Source: Bedellia somnulentella
Lineage: Eukaryota; Arthropoda; Insecta; Lepidoptera; Bedelliidae
Length of the DNA: 64,000 nucleotides
Assembly: GCA_963576735.1 (NCBI GenBank)
Contig: OY755170.1
Span: 23,048,875 to 23,112,874, forward strand
Direction: 5' to 3'
The number at the start of each line of letters is the position of its first letter. Position 1 is the stretch's first letter. A program made the position numbers and the translations under genes. Shown piece by piece: positions 12,003 to 22,918 of this stretch. The notes beneath the pieces were generated by a model that made no database searches, was not told the origin of the DNA, and saw nothing but the letters and a program-made list of their open reading frames with translations.

Positions 12003-12155
12003 GTGGGTGGGTAGTAACAGTATTATTGGGCGATGTAATTCTCCTTTAGCCCACCAATGATCCTTTTACGATATTTTTTTCAGAATATTCCAAAACTTTC
12101 AGTTTTTATTTAAATTTCTGGCTAACTACCCTAGATAAGTTTTAAGCGATAAGGA
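12003..12155 (+). mobile_element. SINE-A relic
   Basis: A faint but collinear match to SINE-A: TATTGGGCGATG, ACCAATGATCC, TTTCTGGCTAACTACCCTAG. The ends are lost. Confidence 0.4.
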
Positions 12156-12418
12156 AAATTTGCGTAAGTCAGATCTAAACTTTTCCTGATTGTATTAATG
12201 AAGTTTTAATTTATTGGATACTTCATTTTATTAGTAAGTTTATATCAATATATTGTAATTTCAGCCAAGTCCCGTACCTTAATCATCAATTATTTTTTAT
12301 TAAAATAATTGCTAGTTTCCAGTTGCCTAGAACTTACAGTACGTACTTACAGACAAAAAACAAAACACAATTAAAACAATTATTAATATTCTAAACTATT
12401 CTTACAATAAGAAATAAT

Positions 12419-12500
12419 CAGCCACTTTTGGAAGTTAAGAAAAGACACTCCGGCTGCCTCTTCTAGGGATTTATAGCCGTGAGTATTTGCATGTAAATAC
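12419..12500. mobile_element. SINE-A fragment with inverted junction
   Basis: Positions 12419-12445 read SINE-A on the minus strand (CAGCCACTTTTGGAAGTT). From about 12446 the plus-strand end follows (CTTCTAGGGATTTATAGCCG, GTGAG). The two parts face opposite ways, as in 5'-inverted LINE insertions. Confidence 0.65.
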
Positions 12501-12625
12501 GTCTTACAGTAAAAAAACGTATAAAATCTTTCATAACAATGGATTACATTTGTCTATTGATAATAAAATATATGATAGTAATAAATAATTACTACTTTTA
12601 CTTTTCATCGCATAAGAAAACCTTT

Positions 12626-13026
12626 AAATATATACATACATACATACATACATATTCTCACGCCGTTAGTTCCCATTGGGGTAGGCAGAGACTATCGATC
12701 GCCACTTTGTACGATCCTGGCAAACCTCTCTGGCTTCGTTTACATCCATCAATCTTTTCATACATGCTCTTTTATTCTTCATACTGCGGACACCTGCCTT
12801 TTTGAGCACATTTTCTATTTGATCCAAATGTGTCCTCCGAGGTCGTCCTCTACTAACATTACCTTCCACATTGGCTCTATATATCTAGTTATGTGATCGT
12901 GTGAGGAATGATGTGATTCGTGAAAGGTGTGGTGTAAAAGATGATATTGTAAGAAAGATAGAAAAAGGAATGTTGAGATGGTTTGGGCACATAGAGAGGA
13001 TGGATGACAGTAAATTGGTGAAAGAG

Positions 13027-13043
<17 letters not shown>
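12626..13043 (-). mobile_element. LINE-B copy with 5' inversion (twin-priming type)
   Basis: The 3' part lies on the minus strand (12635-12886: tail, GGCGTGAG, then codons back to IYRANVEGNVSRG). The next upstream part of the same element follows in plus orientation (12888-13033: VRNDVIRERCGVKDDIV.. to SKLVKEIY). The plus part stops in AGATATATA, where the minus part begins (AGATATATAGAGCC). So the two halves meet at one internal point of the element and overlap by a few bases. Flanking AAATATATA at 12626-12634 and 13035-13043 could be the target duplication, though it is low-complexity. This structure is known for LINEs as twin priming. Confidence 0.85.
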
Positions 13044-13067
<24 letters not shown>

Positions 13068-13077
13068 ATATATTTTT
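13035..13077. repeat. (TA)n microsatellite
   Basis: Alternating AT run directly beside the LINE-B insertion, perhaps grown from its AT-rich target duplication. Confidence 0.8.
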
Positions 13078-13264
13078 ATATGTTCAATAAAATATCTAAT
13101 TTATCTATAACTATCACAATAACACCCAAAGAAACTAATTCGGTTCACAGTTTTTTTTAAATATTTTTGCAATTTAATACTTTAATAAAATGTTGATTTA
13201 TCGCAGTCATTTGTCCAAACGCAAAAAACTGTATCGTCACTGCTCCAAACAATATCCTTGCAAC

Positions 13265-13480
13265 ACCTCCCATCAATAAGCCTTGCTTCCTCAAATCAGC
13301 CCCCATAAGTCGCGGCTGGCTTTTAAAATCTTATTTAAACTTTCGAAAATAAGTGGTATTTTGGACCCCTCGCGAGGGTCCCGGGGTTATTGTGAAGCCA
13401 TCTGCGACGGGCAGCGATCTCCATCTAAGGGACATATTTTTAGATTTAACTCGCAAATCATTTTGATATCCAATTGCTTT
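13265..13480. other. GC-richer island, candidate conserved non-coding element
   Basis: It stands out from AT-rich flanks. It contains a near-palindrome GGACCCCTCGCGAGGGTCC (13363-13381). A 69-codon plus frame (13283-13492) has no recognisable domain. It could be regulatory DNA or an untranslated exon. No direct evidence for either. Confidence 0.3.
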
Positions 13481-14370
13481 ACGGTTGTGTGAATTGAGTG
13501 AAAAACACTTTGTTATTTTCTCTTTTGTGAGGTTTTTATTTTTATTGCTATATTTTTTTGGCGTTAATGCGTTTTTTCTGGCTTTTCGACACTGTGTCGT
13601 AATACAATGTTATGAATAGAAGTTAAATAGTATATATCAGTGAGTTACGTACTTAAGAAAGTGTATTAAATCATTATGTCAGTTTTTTTTGTATGTAATG
13701 GGACGGTGAAAACTAGTGAAAAACTGGAAACTAATGCTTCTAGTTCTATATGTACCATAAGTCGAAATATCCTTGGTAAGGTAACAATAGTGTATATGTG
13801 TTTAATATAAAAGTATTTTTAATATGTATTAACTTTATATTCGACTTGATTTATTCTACATTATATTCTTAACTTATGAAAAAGCAATTCCCTTCTATCT
13901 TTTCTTTAGTATAAACCAATATAATCAACACTCTACAAACAACTGCAATACAGTTGCAACGCATTTCATAATCAAAGCAAGCATATTCCATTCCTTCAGC
14001 GATCGAATAATACTAGCTACAACGCCTCACTGATAAAGCGACGACTATGATTTATGTATTGCAATTTGGAATACATTTTACTGCACCCACTAATTTACTG
14101 CTGTAGAACAATTAGGTAGTTTAACCATAGCACTATAATGGTTACCAACGGTTACAAAGTGCTGTGTTTGCGTTCATTTTCTGATTGTTCCTTATTTGGA
14201 TATTCTTGCTTATTCGTTAAGTACTTTTACACTGATCTTCCGTTACTTTTCCTTGATAGTATTGAAAGTTATAGGTAAGTGGTATCTCTGAAGTACAAAG
14301 AAATATGTAGACGACTCACATATAAGTGATTGAAGTTGAAGAAATAGAGAGGTCTTAATCTTTCTAGATT
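13481..14370. other. AT-rich unique sequence
   Basis: Nothing recognised. Confidence 0.4.
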
Positions 14371-14556
14371 TGTAATGTTGCCTTAGAATAGCTTAACCCA
14401 TTTCTTCCTGAAGGTTTTGTAGAGGCGACTGAGGGTGACTGGAGACCAACCCATCCAATTCACCAATTATGTACTTACTCAAGTCCCAAAGGTAGCTGAG
14501 GAGTTTTTAATTACAAATCTCTGTCTATCCTTATCTTTGGATTTTAACCGATGGCT
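14371..14556 (+). mobile_element. SINE-A, old copy
   Basis: Head TTGCCTTAGAATAGCTTAAC, CCATTTCTTCC, GAGGCGACT, then GGAGACCAACCCATCC and AAAGGTAGCTGAGGAG, in the family order. The 3' end is worn (TTTTAACCGATGGC). It is full-length but strongly diverged. Confidence 0.65.
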
Positions 14557-15079
14557 ATTTCTGTAGGATTATCAATATAATATTTTGGTACAAAAAATCG
14601 GTTTTTAGAAAATAATGCTTTAAATGTCATTTTATTTAACAAGAGCCTTACGTTAAAGAATAATCAATAAATAATAATGATACATGCTAAATATAATTAA
14701 AAAAAAAATCTAATTTATTTATACTTACGACGTTAACTCCCGCTAAGGTAACTTTGGATTAGTAATTGATATTGTAAACAGTTTGTTTTCGCCGACCCCA
14801 ATATATTCTGTTTCCGATGTGAACACTTTTAATATCACAATTTAAATTTAAGTATAGTTTGCCTTCCAAAATAATACATTTAAAAAGGTTTACATAAATT
14901 AAAATATGACTAATATTTTTTTCTTAATTACAGATCTAGTGTTAATTATAGTCAACAAACGTACATTAATACGATTCGTAAACTATATAAATGTACAATT
15001 CGAAGTCGAAGAAAAAGGGAGGTTGTTCAATAAAGTTTATAATCGTTTAATAGTTAATATAAGTCAACTGCTCAACACA
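14557..15079. other. AT-rich unique sequence
   Basis: Nothing recognised. A 127-codon plus-strand frame begins at 14906 but its second half (to 15289) runs antisense through a LINE-D fragment, so it is not taken as a gene. Confidence 0.45.
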
Positions 15080-15155
15080 GACCAAGTCGTGATTTCACCT
15101 TGTGGGAGGCCTGCGCACACGTGTCACCGTTCGGTACGTGGCCGCCACTCCACAA
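15080..15155 (-). mobile_element. LINE-D 3' fragment
   Basis: The minus strand reads GGAGTGGCGGCCACGTACC...GGCCTCCCACAAGGTG, matching the start of the 1250-1425 fragment. The sequence to 15290 is GC-richer and may belong to the same element, but I cannot align it. Confidence 0.6.
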
Positions 15156-16230
15156 ACTTTGGGCCGTCAATATGTCCGTCAATATTGCTTTCAATCTGCA
15201 CGGCCCACAGCCTTAAGTTTTGCTTCTCTAGAGGCTGTATCAGTAACGGCCTTTTACGGAGTCTGATTTTTCTTATAAAGTTCGTATAGTAAGAAACCAC
15301 TACTCAGGTTTATATATTGCAAACCAAACCACCAAAAAGTCTTAATTCGTTGGTTGCCTTGTGAAAGAATTTTAAGCAACCACAACACCGCTGATAAGTG
15401 TCTTTGTTAGACTAGACACTAAAAGCGATCTTTTCTAGACAACATCTGCAAATTAAAAATAACATTATTATGCAATGTCATATTTAAAATATAAATCTTC
15501 AAAAATATAGTGGCACTCTTAAATAAGCGGGGAAACCCATCAAAATACGCGTTCATAATTTGAAACGCAGATTGTCGCCGTAATTTAAAGGAAACATTGA
15601 AAGGAAGGGCTGCTACCCCTTTCGCAGACGGTGGATTGGTCACGCACACGGCTTTCGAATGGGACTTTAAATTTTTTAATTGAAATTTTATTGCCCTTTG
15701 AAAGTAAATCAATATCGCGACAAGTTTTTGCAATTTGACTTCTAATAACTGTTAATGGGTATTAAAAATGTGGAAACGCAGAATTCTCGGCTTTGTTTTC
15801 TGGTAGTTTAAGACTTCTATATGGCTTTTTTATTTTATTTAGTGTGCTACATCGCAGTTTTTATATTGGTCAACAAAAGGTTAAAAAATAATTTCTCAAT
15901 TATCCCTATAATCGAGGCTACATTCATATAGAAGGCTATTCATAGCTTTAGCAATATAAACAGGGTAATCATTGTTACCCTATTAAATAAAACGATACTT
16001 ATAAGAATACAAAACTTTACAATTAAATTTAATCCTTTAGTATAGGTAATAATACAAATGAATAGGAAAGCAAAGTGACTAAAAATGTTGTCTGTCTGAT
16101 ATCAGTAATGTAAGATCAATGTGTTTCATATATTGTATTTTCTCAAAGTAGCTACAATCCAATCACGAATCCGTCACCCATTTTATTTAGTTACTATTAC
16201 TTCAATATGCTTGTAAGCATATTAAACAGA
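15156..16230. other. Unique sequence
   Basis: The 104-codon minus frame at 15419-15733 has no recognisable motif. Nothing else seen. Confidence 0.4.
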
Positions 16231-16604
16231 TATTCTGAAGCCATTCGTGAAAAGTGTGGTGTGAAAGATGATATTGTAAGAAAGATAGAAAAAGGAATGT
16301 TGGGATGGTTTAGGCACATAGAGAGGATGGATGATAGAAAATTGGTAAAAGGGATCTATAGAGCTAGTGTGGATGGTAATATTAGTAGAGGACGACCACG
16401 GAGAACACACTTGGACCAAATTGAGAGTGTGCTCAAAAAGGCTGGCGTCCGAAGTATGAAAAATAAAAGAGCATGCATGAAAAGATTGATGGATGTAAAC
16501 GAAGCTAGAGAGGTTTGTCAGGATTGTACGAAGTGGCGATCAATAGTCTCTGCCTACCCCAATGGGAACTAATGGCGTGAGTATATGTATGTATTTATTC
16601 TGAA
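16231..16604 (+). mobile_element. LINE-B 3' end with open C-terminal frame
   Basis: The element occupies 16240-16595 between TATTCTGAA copies (16231-16239, 16596-16604), a 9-bp target-site duplication. An open frame ends at 16572 and covers about the last 110 residues of the polyprotein: EKCGVKDDIVRKIEKGMLGW, an HIERMDD motif, GNISRGRPRRTHLDQIE and the ending KWRSIVSAYPNGN. The catalytic reverse-transcriptase motifs lie upstream and are absent, so the piece cannot act alone. The tail is GTATATGTATGTAT. The lack of stops suggests a fairly young insertion. Confidence 0.9.
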
Positions 16605-16904
16605 TCTCTGGAACCCACTGTTCTCTAATTACAATGATATGGCTATATCGGTCATATTTGCTAATCATTACGGGACTAATCCACTAAAGCTGATCGATAA
16701 GGGTTTTTTATTAATAAAATCTCCATCTCACTATTCAAATAGTATGTAAACAAAGAGAAGATAAAGCAAAAAAAAGTGGTGTATGCAGCTAATGTGAATC
16801 GTAAAATCTGTTTTACGCAGGAAGAATTAAGATTAATCAGATGATATCTTCTAATACAGGCATGTGTTAGAAGTGTAAAAAAGAACATGATTGGAAAGAT
16901 TGAC

Positions 16905-16966
16905 GAATTAAAAACGAAGCGTGAAAAGTTGGTCTGGATCGTACAAAGTGCCGATAAATATTAACT
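16905..16966 (+). mobile_element. LINE-B relic
   Basis: The stretch GGATCGTACAAAGTGCCGAT with upstream GACGAATTAAAAACGAAGC matches the LINE-B end. A SINE-A starts immediately after it, possibly inserted into its tail. Confidence 0.5.
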
Positions 16967-16968
16967 GA

Positions 16969-17213
16969 ATACATACATATACTCACGGCTATAAATCCCT
17001 TAACGGAGTAGCCAGAGCTTTGGAATGAGAAATTCCTCAACCACTTTTGGAAGTTGATGGGGAAAACATGGTAATAATAAATGTTTTTGATGACGGGTCT
17101 CCAACCACATCGCCCAAAAATCACTTAAAAAGCCCCTATACCCTTAGTCGCCTCTTACGGTCACCCATGGGTAGAAATGGGATAGTGTTATTCTAAGCCG
17201 ACACTACACGGCA
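16969..17213 (-). mobile_element. SINE-A, full-length
   Basis: Plus strand reads ATACATACATATACTCACGG (tail and 3' end), AGCCACTTTTGGAAGTTGA, GGGTCTCCAACCACATCGCC, TTAGTCGCCTCTTACGG and the head TTCTAAGCCGACACTACACG. It resembles the copy at 46680-46928 closely (both share ATCCCTTAACGG), so the two form a subfamily. Confidence 0.88.
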
Positions 17214-18344
17214 TATACATATATACCTCTTATATGCATGTATCGCTTTTTAAATACACCTAATCATCGAAACTACATTTAAAATTCATAATCAAGATCC
17301 GATATCCGATCTAACGGACATAAGAGATATTCGAAATTATTTGTGCTTCTGCTATCTTCTTTAGAATAAAAATACTAATATACCTACAAACGCACTAATC
17401 ACTTATTTCATTCAATGAGATCTTTTGTATACTAATAAAAAGGTCTTGTATCCAACCTCTACGCATTGCCTGGCTCAACGTTTGCACCCCTTGTCACACT
17501 TAATTAACAACAGTATCAATGCACGAGTGTAATTAATTAACACTGCACCTATTAAACAAAGTATCTTATTCTTTTGTATCTTAATAAAACAATAATCACA
17601 ATTAATGAACAACACTTGGCGTCAAACAACAAAACTATTTACCCCAAAAGTTTATCTATAAATGTCTTGGATTGTGCGAAAGGTTCCTTATATAAAGCTC
17701 AAAAGATATGAAGGTTTCGACCCGGGTAAGGCTACACTTAATGACGTGGCCCTTTGTAGATTAATAATGGGTCTGAACCATCCACCCCTAAACAAAGTAC
17801 TTCAACAACGCTGTTCTTAGCATGTTATTACGTAATGTATTTGCATTAATTTTAACCGCTTGCCTTGTTTGTTGCGGCGGCCTAATTAAACTGTCCTTGA
17901 TAAGTATGCCCAGAATTTTGTACAGACACCTTCGTTTCGGAAGTGAATTTTTAAACTAATTATACGGATATCCTTTCCTAATGTGAAACTGTTTGTACTC
18001 TTTTATAAGGTTAAAATTAAAGCAATTTTGTAATTAAATAAGAAATAAATTAATGGATAAACACTATTCCGACTAAGAATGATTGCTGAAACGTAGATAA
18101 GTTTTGTGGTATACGATTGAGGCTTTACGATTTATTAATTTGCCCTCGTAAATAGAGTGGAATATATACCATCAATTGCTTTAAAATTGAGTTTTTGTAA
18201 TAAATAAGAGAATAAAGACGGCTGGGTTTACTAAATACTACTACTACTACTAAGACTTTAGCCATGTTCAGAAGGATACGTTAAGCCGTCGGTCCTGGCT
18301 ACTATTACGATAGTTTGAAAAGTCAGCCAATCCAGATTTTACCA
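17214..18344. other. AT-rich unique sequence with a (CTA)n run
   Basis: A short (CTA)n tract sits at 18236-18252. No gene or repeat family otherwise. Confidence 0.4.
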
Positions 18345-18632
18345 TTACTTACTTACTTACTTATACTCACGCCCATTATTCCCATTGGGGTAGGCAGAGA
18401 CTATCGATCTCCACTTAGTACGATCTTGACAAACCTCTCTTGCTTCCCTTACATTCATTATTCTTCTCATACATGCTCTTTTATTCTTCTCACTTCGGAC
18501 CCCCGCCTTTATAAGAACGTTTTCTATCTGGTCAAGAAACGTTTTACGAGGCCGTCCTTTACTAACAATCCCATCCACATTGGCTCTATATATCTCTTTC
18601 GCTACTTTATTTTCATCCATCCTCTCTATGTG
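18345..18632 (-). mobile_element. LINE-B 3' end, (AAGT)n-tail subfamily
   Basis: The minus strand keeps an open frame from HIERMDENKVAKEIYRANVD through GRPRKTFLDQIEN to KWRSIVSAYPNGN. The tail is (AAGT)n. It is the intact-frame counterpart of the frameshifted copy at 132-418. The two are truncated within a few bases of each other. At its 5' edge a ~20-bp unit (GTGGAATATCAA..GCCAT) occurs twice in tandem. Confidence 0.85.
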
Positions 18633-19732
18633 GAATATCAAAGCCATTGTGGTGGAATATCAAGCCATCCTATACTATAGGTAGATAGACTCAAAGTTCT
18701 TAGGGACATGTATGCTGTGAACATTTAATTGTTTTTTCTTTCAGAATATTATCCTGGTCTAGGATAAAAAATAAAGATGAATACCCTGGAATAGCTTACT
18801 ACTAGAACTTGTACTAACATACATTATTTGTAGACTTGATGTAAAATTCTTTACTAGGCCTAATTTATTTTTCCAAAAAGATAGATGGGTTCATTTTTTT
18901 ATGAAAGAATATATATATATATATATAACAGATTAATTTGATAGGTTTTAAAGGACAAAGGATAAAAGCGATTTTACGCCATTTCAGATACTTGAAGATC
19001 TTATTCAGACATACACGCACTATAGCATAAACAATACATTACAATTTGATTATCCTTCGAATGTAGTGTTGAAAGTAACACAAGTCTATCTAGCCAATTT
19101 CAAAGTTAAATACCAGCAGAAGTAGGCCACAAAAATCACGTTCAAATAATGTAGAAACAAAATACGTGGGTTCAAACTATTTTAAAACTATAAAGAATAA
19201 ATTGACAGCTATGTACTATAAATGATTATGTATTTAATAAGCGTGTCTCAATTTTTATACTCAATAATTCCAAGTAAAACTATGCTTGCAGCAGTTTTGC
19301 CGAGTTGAAGAGCTAAGCAGACATCGCATTGCATATGGTGCATACTATTTTATTACTCTGGCCGTAATTTTAAGTTTGACGAGCACGTCCCGAGGGATGT
19401 AAATGTTTATAATTATACCGGTAAAATGATACAGGTAAATACCATTAAAACTTTTACAAACCGAATACGCGTAAATGTTTTTAGTGGTGGTAAAACCGAC
19501 AATTTCAACGGTGAAAATGACGCTTCGTACTTGTTCGTGTAAAGTGTTCCAAGTTTTATTAACACGGTGAATACTTATACCCGTATTTGTGTATGTACAA
19601 TTAAAACTAGATTTAACTAGATACTGTTTTTAGTTGATAAGGTTCGTAGAACACATTTATTATAAGATTCTCCTCAAAACCTAAAAAATGGGTTTTTGTA
19701 TTTTGTTGAAAATGTGAAATCTTTGATACATA
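18633..19732. other. AT-rich unique sequence
   Basis: A (TA)n run at 18908-18927. Nothing else recognised. Confidence 0.4.
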
Positions 19733-19860
19733 CATTCACTCACGCTTTGTATTATCCTGGCAAACCTCTCTAGTTTTCTTCACATCTCCATCAATCTTTT
19801 CATACACATGGTATTTTACTTTTTCTTCTTCGGACACCTTTCTTTTTGTAAATGCACCTT
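19733..19860 (-). mobile_element. LINE-B relic
   Basis: Plus-strand landmarks ATCCTGGCAAACCTCTCTAG, CATCAATCTTTTCATACA and CTTCGGACACC match LINE-B antisense in the right order, with deletions and a missing 3' end. Confidence 0.65.
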
Positions 19861-20391
19861 GATACGAGTATGCACATTCAAACTTTTTTATTAACTAAAT
19901 ATACATGAAAGTACAACCTAAGAATATAGTCAAACATACGTAACTTGTAAATATATATCCTAATTTATTTACAACAAATCTAAAACACTAAGGCGCAGAA
20001 TTACACTTATTGTCTTTTCTAGAATATGTGGTTTATTTATTAGAGTTTGAAAGGCTAACTAAATAACTGAGTAAAACCGAATCACGTGATAGCGACGGTA
20101 CAAAGAAGGTATAGGCTAAGTCACTATAGTAAGTTACTTTTTATGGACCTTTCAAGCAATTTAGTATTCTTGTCTCCTACTCAGATTTAATAGTGTTTTT
20201 TTGTCTATATTTTGTGGGACATACTGTATTAATGAATGAAAAGCTATGTTTCTTACTAAATATGAGGTAGTTAGGTCATAATAGTATTAGTAGTGTAGTC
20301 ATAATAGTATTTTTAAATATATTAACCTTGGATCTTAGTAATGATTAGTACTTTTGCCACAAGCTCAAACAAACGTTCGATTATGCTTAAA
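19861..20391. other. AT-rich unique sequence
   Basis: Nothing recognised. Confidence 0.4.
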
Positions 20392-20893
20392 ATAAAATAA
20401 ATACATACATACATATTCTCATGCCGTTAGTTCCCATTGGGGCAGGCAGAGACTATCGATCGCCACTTTGTACGATCCTGGCAAATCTCTGGCTTCGTTT
20501 ACATCCATCAATCTTTTCATTCATGTTTTATTCTTCATACTGCGGACACCTGCCTTTTTGAGCACATTTTCTATTTGATCCAAATGTGTCCTCCGAGGTC
20601 GTCCTCTACTAACGTTGCCTTCCACATTGGCTCTATATATCTCTTTCACCAATTTACTGTTATCCATCAGAGGATGGGCAAATAGAGAGCTATTTGCCCA
20701 AACCATCTCAACATTCCTTTTTCTATCTTTCTTACAATATCATCTTTTACACCACACCTTTCACTAATCACATCATTCCTCACACGAACACATAACCTTA
20801 CATTACAAACTTTTCTGAGGGATCTCATTTCTACTGCATTCACTCTACTTTCATGCTTCTTCTGCCACACCCAACATGCCAACCATAAAATAA
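20392..20893 (-). mobile_element. LINE-B, longest copy in the window, with local inversion
   Basis: The element spans 20401-20884 between ATAAAATAA copies (20392-20400, 20885-20893). On the minus strand it extends further upstream than the others: MACWVWQKKHESRVNAVEMR, then LRKVCNVRLCVRVRND, GVKDDIVRKIEKGMLRWFGQ, then IYRANVEGNVSRGRPRRTHL to near the usual end. The frame is broken around 20668-20699, where a short inverted piece forms GGGCAAATAG-AGAG-CTATTTGCCC, and a few bases are missing in the CMKR region. This is the C-terminal part of a LINE polyprotein downstream of the catalytic core. The clade cannot be assigned from this piece. Confidence 0.88.
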
Positions 20894-21782
20894 TTTACCA
20901 TTTAACAACTCTAAATAGGACGTTTTTAAAAATGAATCTTCGCCAAAAAACAAACAAAACCAAATATCATTCTTCTGCCCGACGCATTTTACCAATATGA
21001 CTTAGAAATATCACATTTCGAATATTCAAATGTAGATACGAAGAGAATTTCCAAATGAAAAGCAATTAGAGGAAAACTCCAAATCGCACTTTTGCCGCAC
21101 ATGCGTGTGTGTGCATCCGCATACAATGGGTGAATGTGAGTTTTCAGATTTGCAATCAAGAGTGTTGGAGCGTTGAAGTACCAAGTTTAACTTGGAACGC
21201 TACTATGAGGTGGCAAAGGTGGAGATGGTACATTGAGACACAAGAACTTTATTGGTATATATATATTTTTTTCATCTATTTATATTAATTTTTAAATGTA
21301 AGCTGGGAGTGATGAGTTCAGTCATTCTTAATAAAAGTTCATTTTTTTCATTAGAAAGAAATTGGTAGGCTAGGATTGCTTTATTGTCTATTGAGTAGAA
21401 CTCATAATCGTAGCTCAGAATATTAGATCAGGCAATGCTTTTTTTTCTTCGTTCAAACTTCACACGTAATACACATCTTTGGGTGAGATCTTGAAAACTG
21501 AATTTTAAAGCGGCGTTCCTCGATTAATTGCAATCAAATTTGTCATGCACGTCCGGTTTAGATGACACTTTTCCATAATAAAATGAAGTCATTCTAAATC
21601 TAAAATGGGAGACTTTGCATGCCGGGGTGAATTTTAATATAAAGTTATTCTGCTACAGTATATGTATCGAATAACATAGTTCTTTTTGAAGAAACAATTT
21701 TGGTGAATTATTTATTTATTTATTAGTTCAGAATACTTACAGCTAAATAATACAATAAGTGTTTACAAATTCAGTTATCAAC
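20894..21782. other. Mostly unique AT-rich sequence
   Basis: A (TTTA)n run at ~21711-21725. No gene seen. Confidence 0.4.
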
Positions 21783-21961
21783 TAAAGAGCTTATTCCATT
21801 TGTCTGAATGAAGACGTCTGAAAGCCACAGAATCTAAATTCAGACTAGTGGAATAACGTTCAAACTGAAATTTGTGTAGTGGAATAACAAGCGTCTGCGG
21901 CAGTAACTTCGAAGGACGTCTGAATTCAGCAACGACAAAGTGTAATGGAAGAAGCTCTTAA
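21783..21961. mobile_element. MITE with TAA target site (Harbinger-like?)
   Basis: A 173-bp element (21786-21958) is bounded by direct TAA copies. Its ends are inverted: AGAGCTTATTCCATT on the left and, read backwards, AGAGCTTCTTCCATT on the right (14 of 15). The words GTCTGAA and GTGGAATAAC recur inside it. It has no coding capacity. A 3-bp TWA duplication with short inverted ends is typical of PIF/Harbinger-derived MITEs. The superfamily is inferred. Confidence 0.6.
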
Positions 21962-22377
21962 GCCAATAAAAATTATTCGCAAATAAACAATATTATAAAA
22001 TGTGACATTAAATTTGTTCTTTTTCTTTTGTAATGAATTTTAAAAAATATCTCACTCAGGTGTTAAAAGTATAGTGCAGTAAAAGGGCATCAAAGGTTCC
22101 ATTTTCTCTAACACTTACTTTACTTCTACCCATCTCAAATAAGACTAGTTATTTTTAAAACATTTTTATTGTTCGTTTCATTCATTCAATATTAATAATT
22201 TTACTTCACATAACTTAATTAATACTAATAGTTTATATGCACAAGTAGCTCTGTCATTATTTATTGTTAACATACGCTGAAAGTGTCTGTTCATATTGGC
22301 GATCCTACCTCAAATTCGCATGGTTCCCAAGTTTATTTATTAGGTTGAATTCGATATTATGAGAAATATAACACTTG

Positions 22378-22785
22378 ATATTTTAACGTGACGACGTGAT
22401 AGCTCAATGGGACGACGTGATAGCTCAATGGGTAGAACACCGGTTAACGTGCAAGCGACTAGTTTTCAAACACCGGGTCGGGCCTACACCAATTTGTCTT
22501 TTTTAAAGACATATGTGTGGTTAATTTATCACGGTTGTGAACGGTGAGGGAAAACATCGTGAGGAAACCCACATGGCTGAGTTGTACTTAGTCATGTGAC
22601 AGTGTATTCGTACAAAACGGCGGTAGGCCTGCCCCCTATCACGTGAGTACACTGTCCATGCAAAACGTGGGTACTCTGAACACCTGGTGACAAAGTCACG
22701 TGATGTGCAGAAGTATTAGTACCTCTGCCAACCCCTTCGAGGATATTTGGCGTGAACGTTTATGTTAATGTTATTATATTTTAAC
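22378..22785 (+). mobile_element. SINE-C, most complete copy
   Basis: The element spans 22388-22775 between ATATTTTAAC copies (22378-22387, 22776-22785). The tRNA-like head has an A-box-like GATAGCTCAATGGGTAGA and a weaker B-box-like AGTTTTCAAACACC. The body is GTCGGGCCTACACC, GGTGAGGGAAAACATCGTGAGG, TAGTCATGTGACAG, CTATCACGTGAG, CACGTGATG, and the end is GGCGTGAACGTTTATG. The first ~20 bp of the head (GACGACGTGATAGCTCAATG) is present twice in tandem. A Pol III-transcribed SINE is the best reading. Confidence 0.88.
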
Positions 22786-22918
22786 CACAAATATCAATTG
22801 TTTTCAAAGTTTCAAAGTATCGCATAGTTTTCTTCATCCTAACTAAATCTTAATCAGCAAACTCACTACAACATTGCAAGCGTGGTACAGTTTTCATAAA
22901 ATTAAAACCACGATATAT

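Noticed and set aside
12539..12805. 88-codon plus-strand ORF
   Set aside because: Antisense to the LINE-B 3' end, with a tail-derived IHTYIHTY repeat.
14906..15289. 127-codon plus-strand ORF, the longest in the window
   Set aside because: No recognised domain, and its second half lies antisense in a LINE-D fragment and adjacent unclassified sequence.
16222..16419. 65-codon minus-strand ORF
   Set aside because: It is the antisense shadow of the LINE-B frame at 16231-16604.
16867..17124. 85-codon minus-strand ORF
   Set aside because: Chance frame through SINE-A. Similar frames occur at 47416-47700, 50619-50825, 61191-61397 and 61331-61522.
18315..18680. 121-codon plus-strand ORF
   Set aside because: It runs antisense through the LINE-B copy at 18345-18632; the minus strand gives the family protein.
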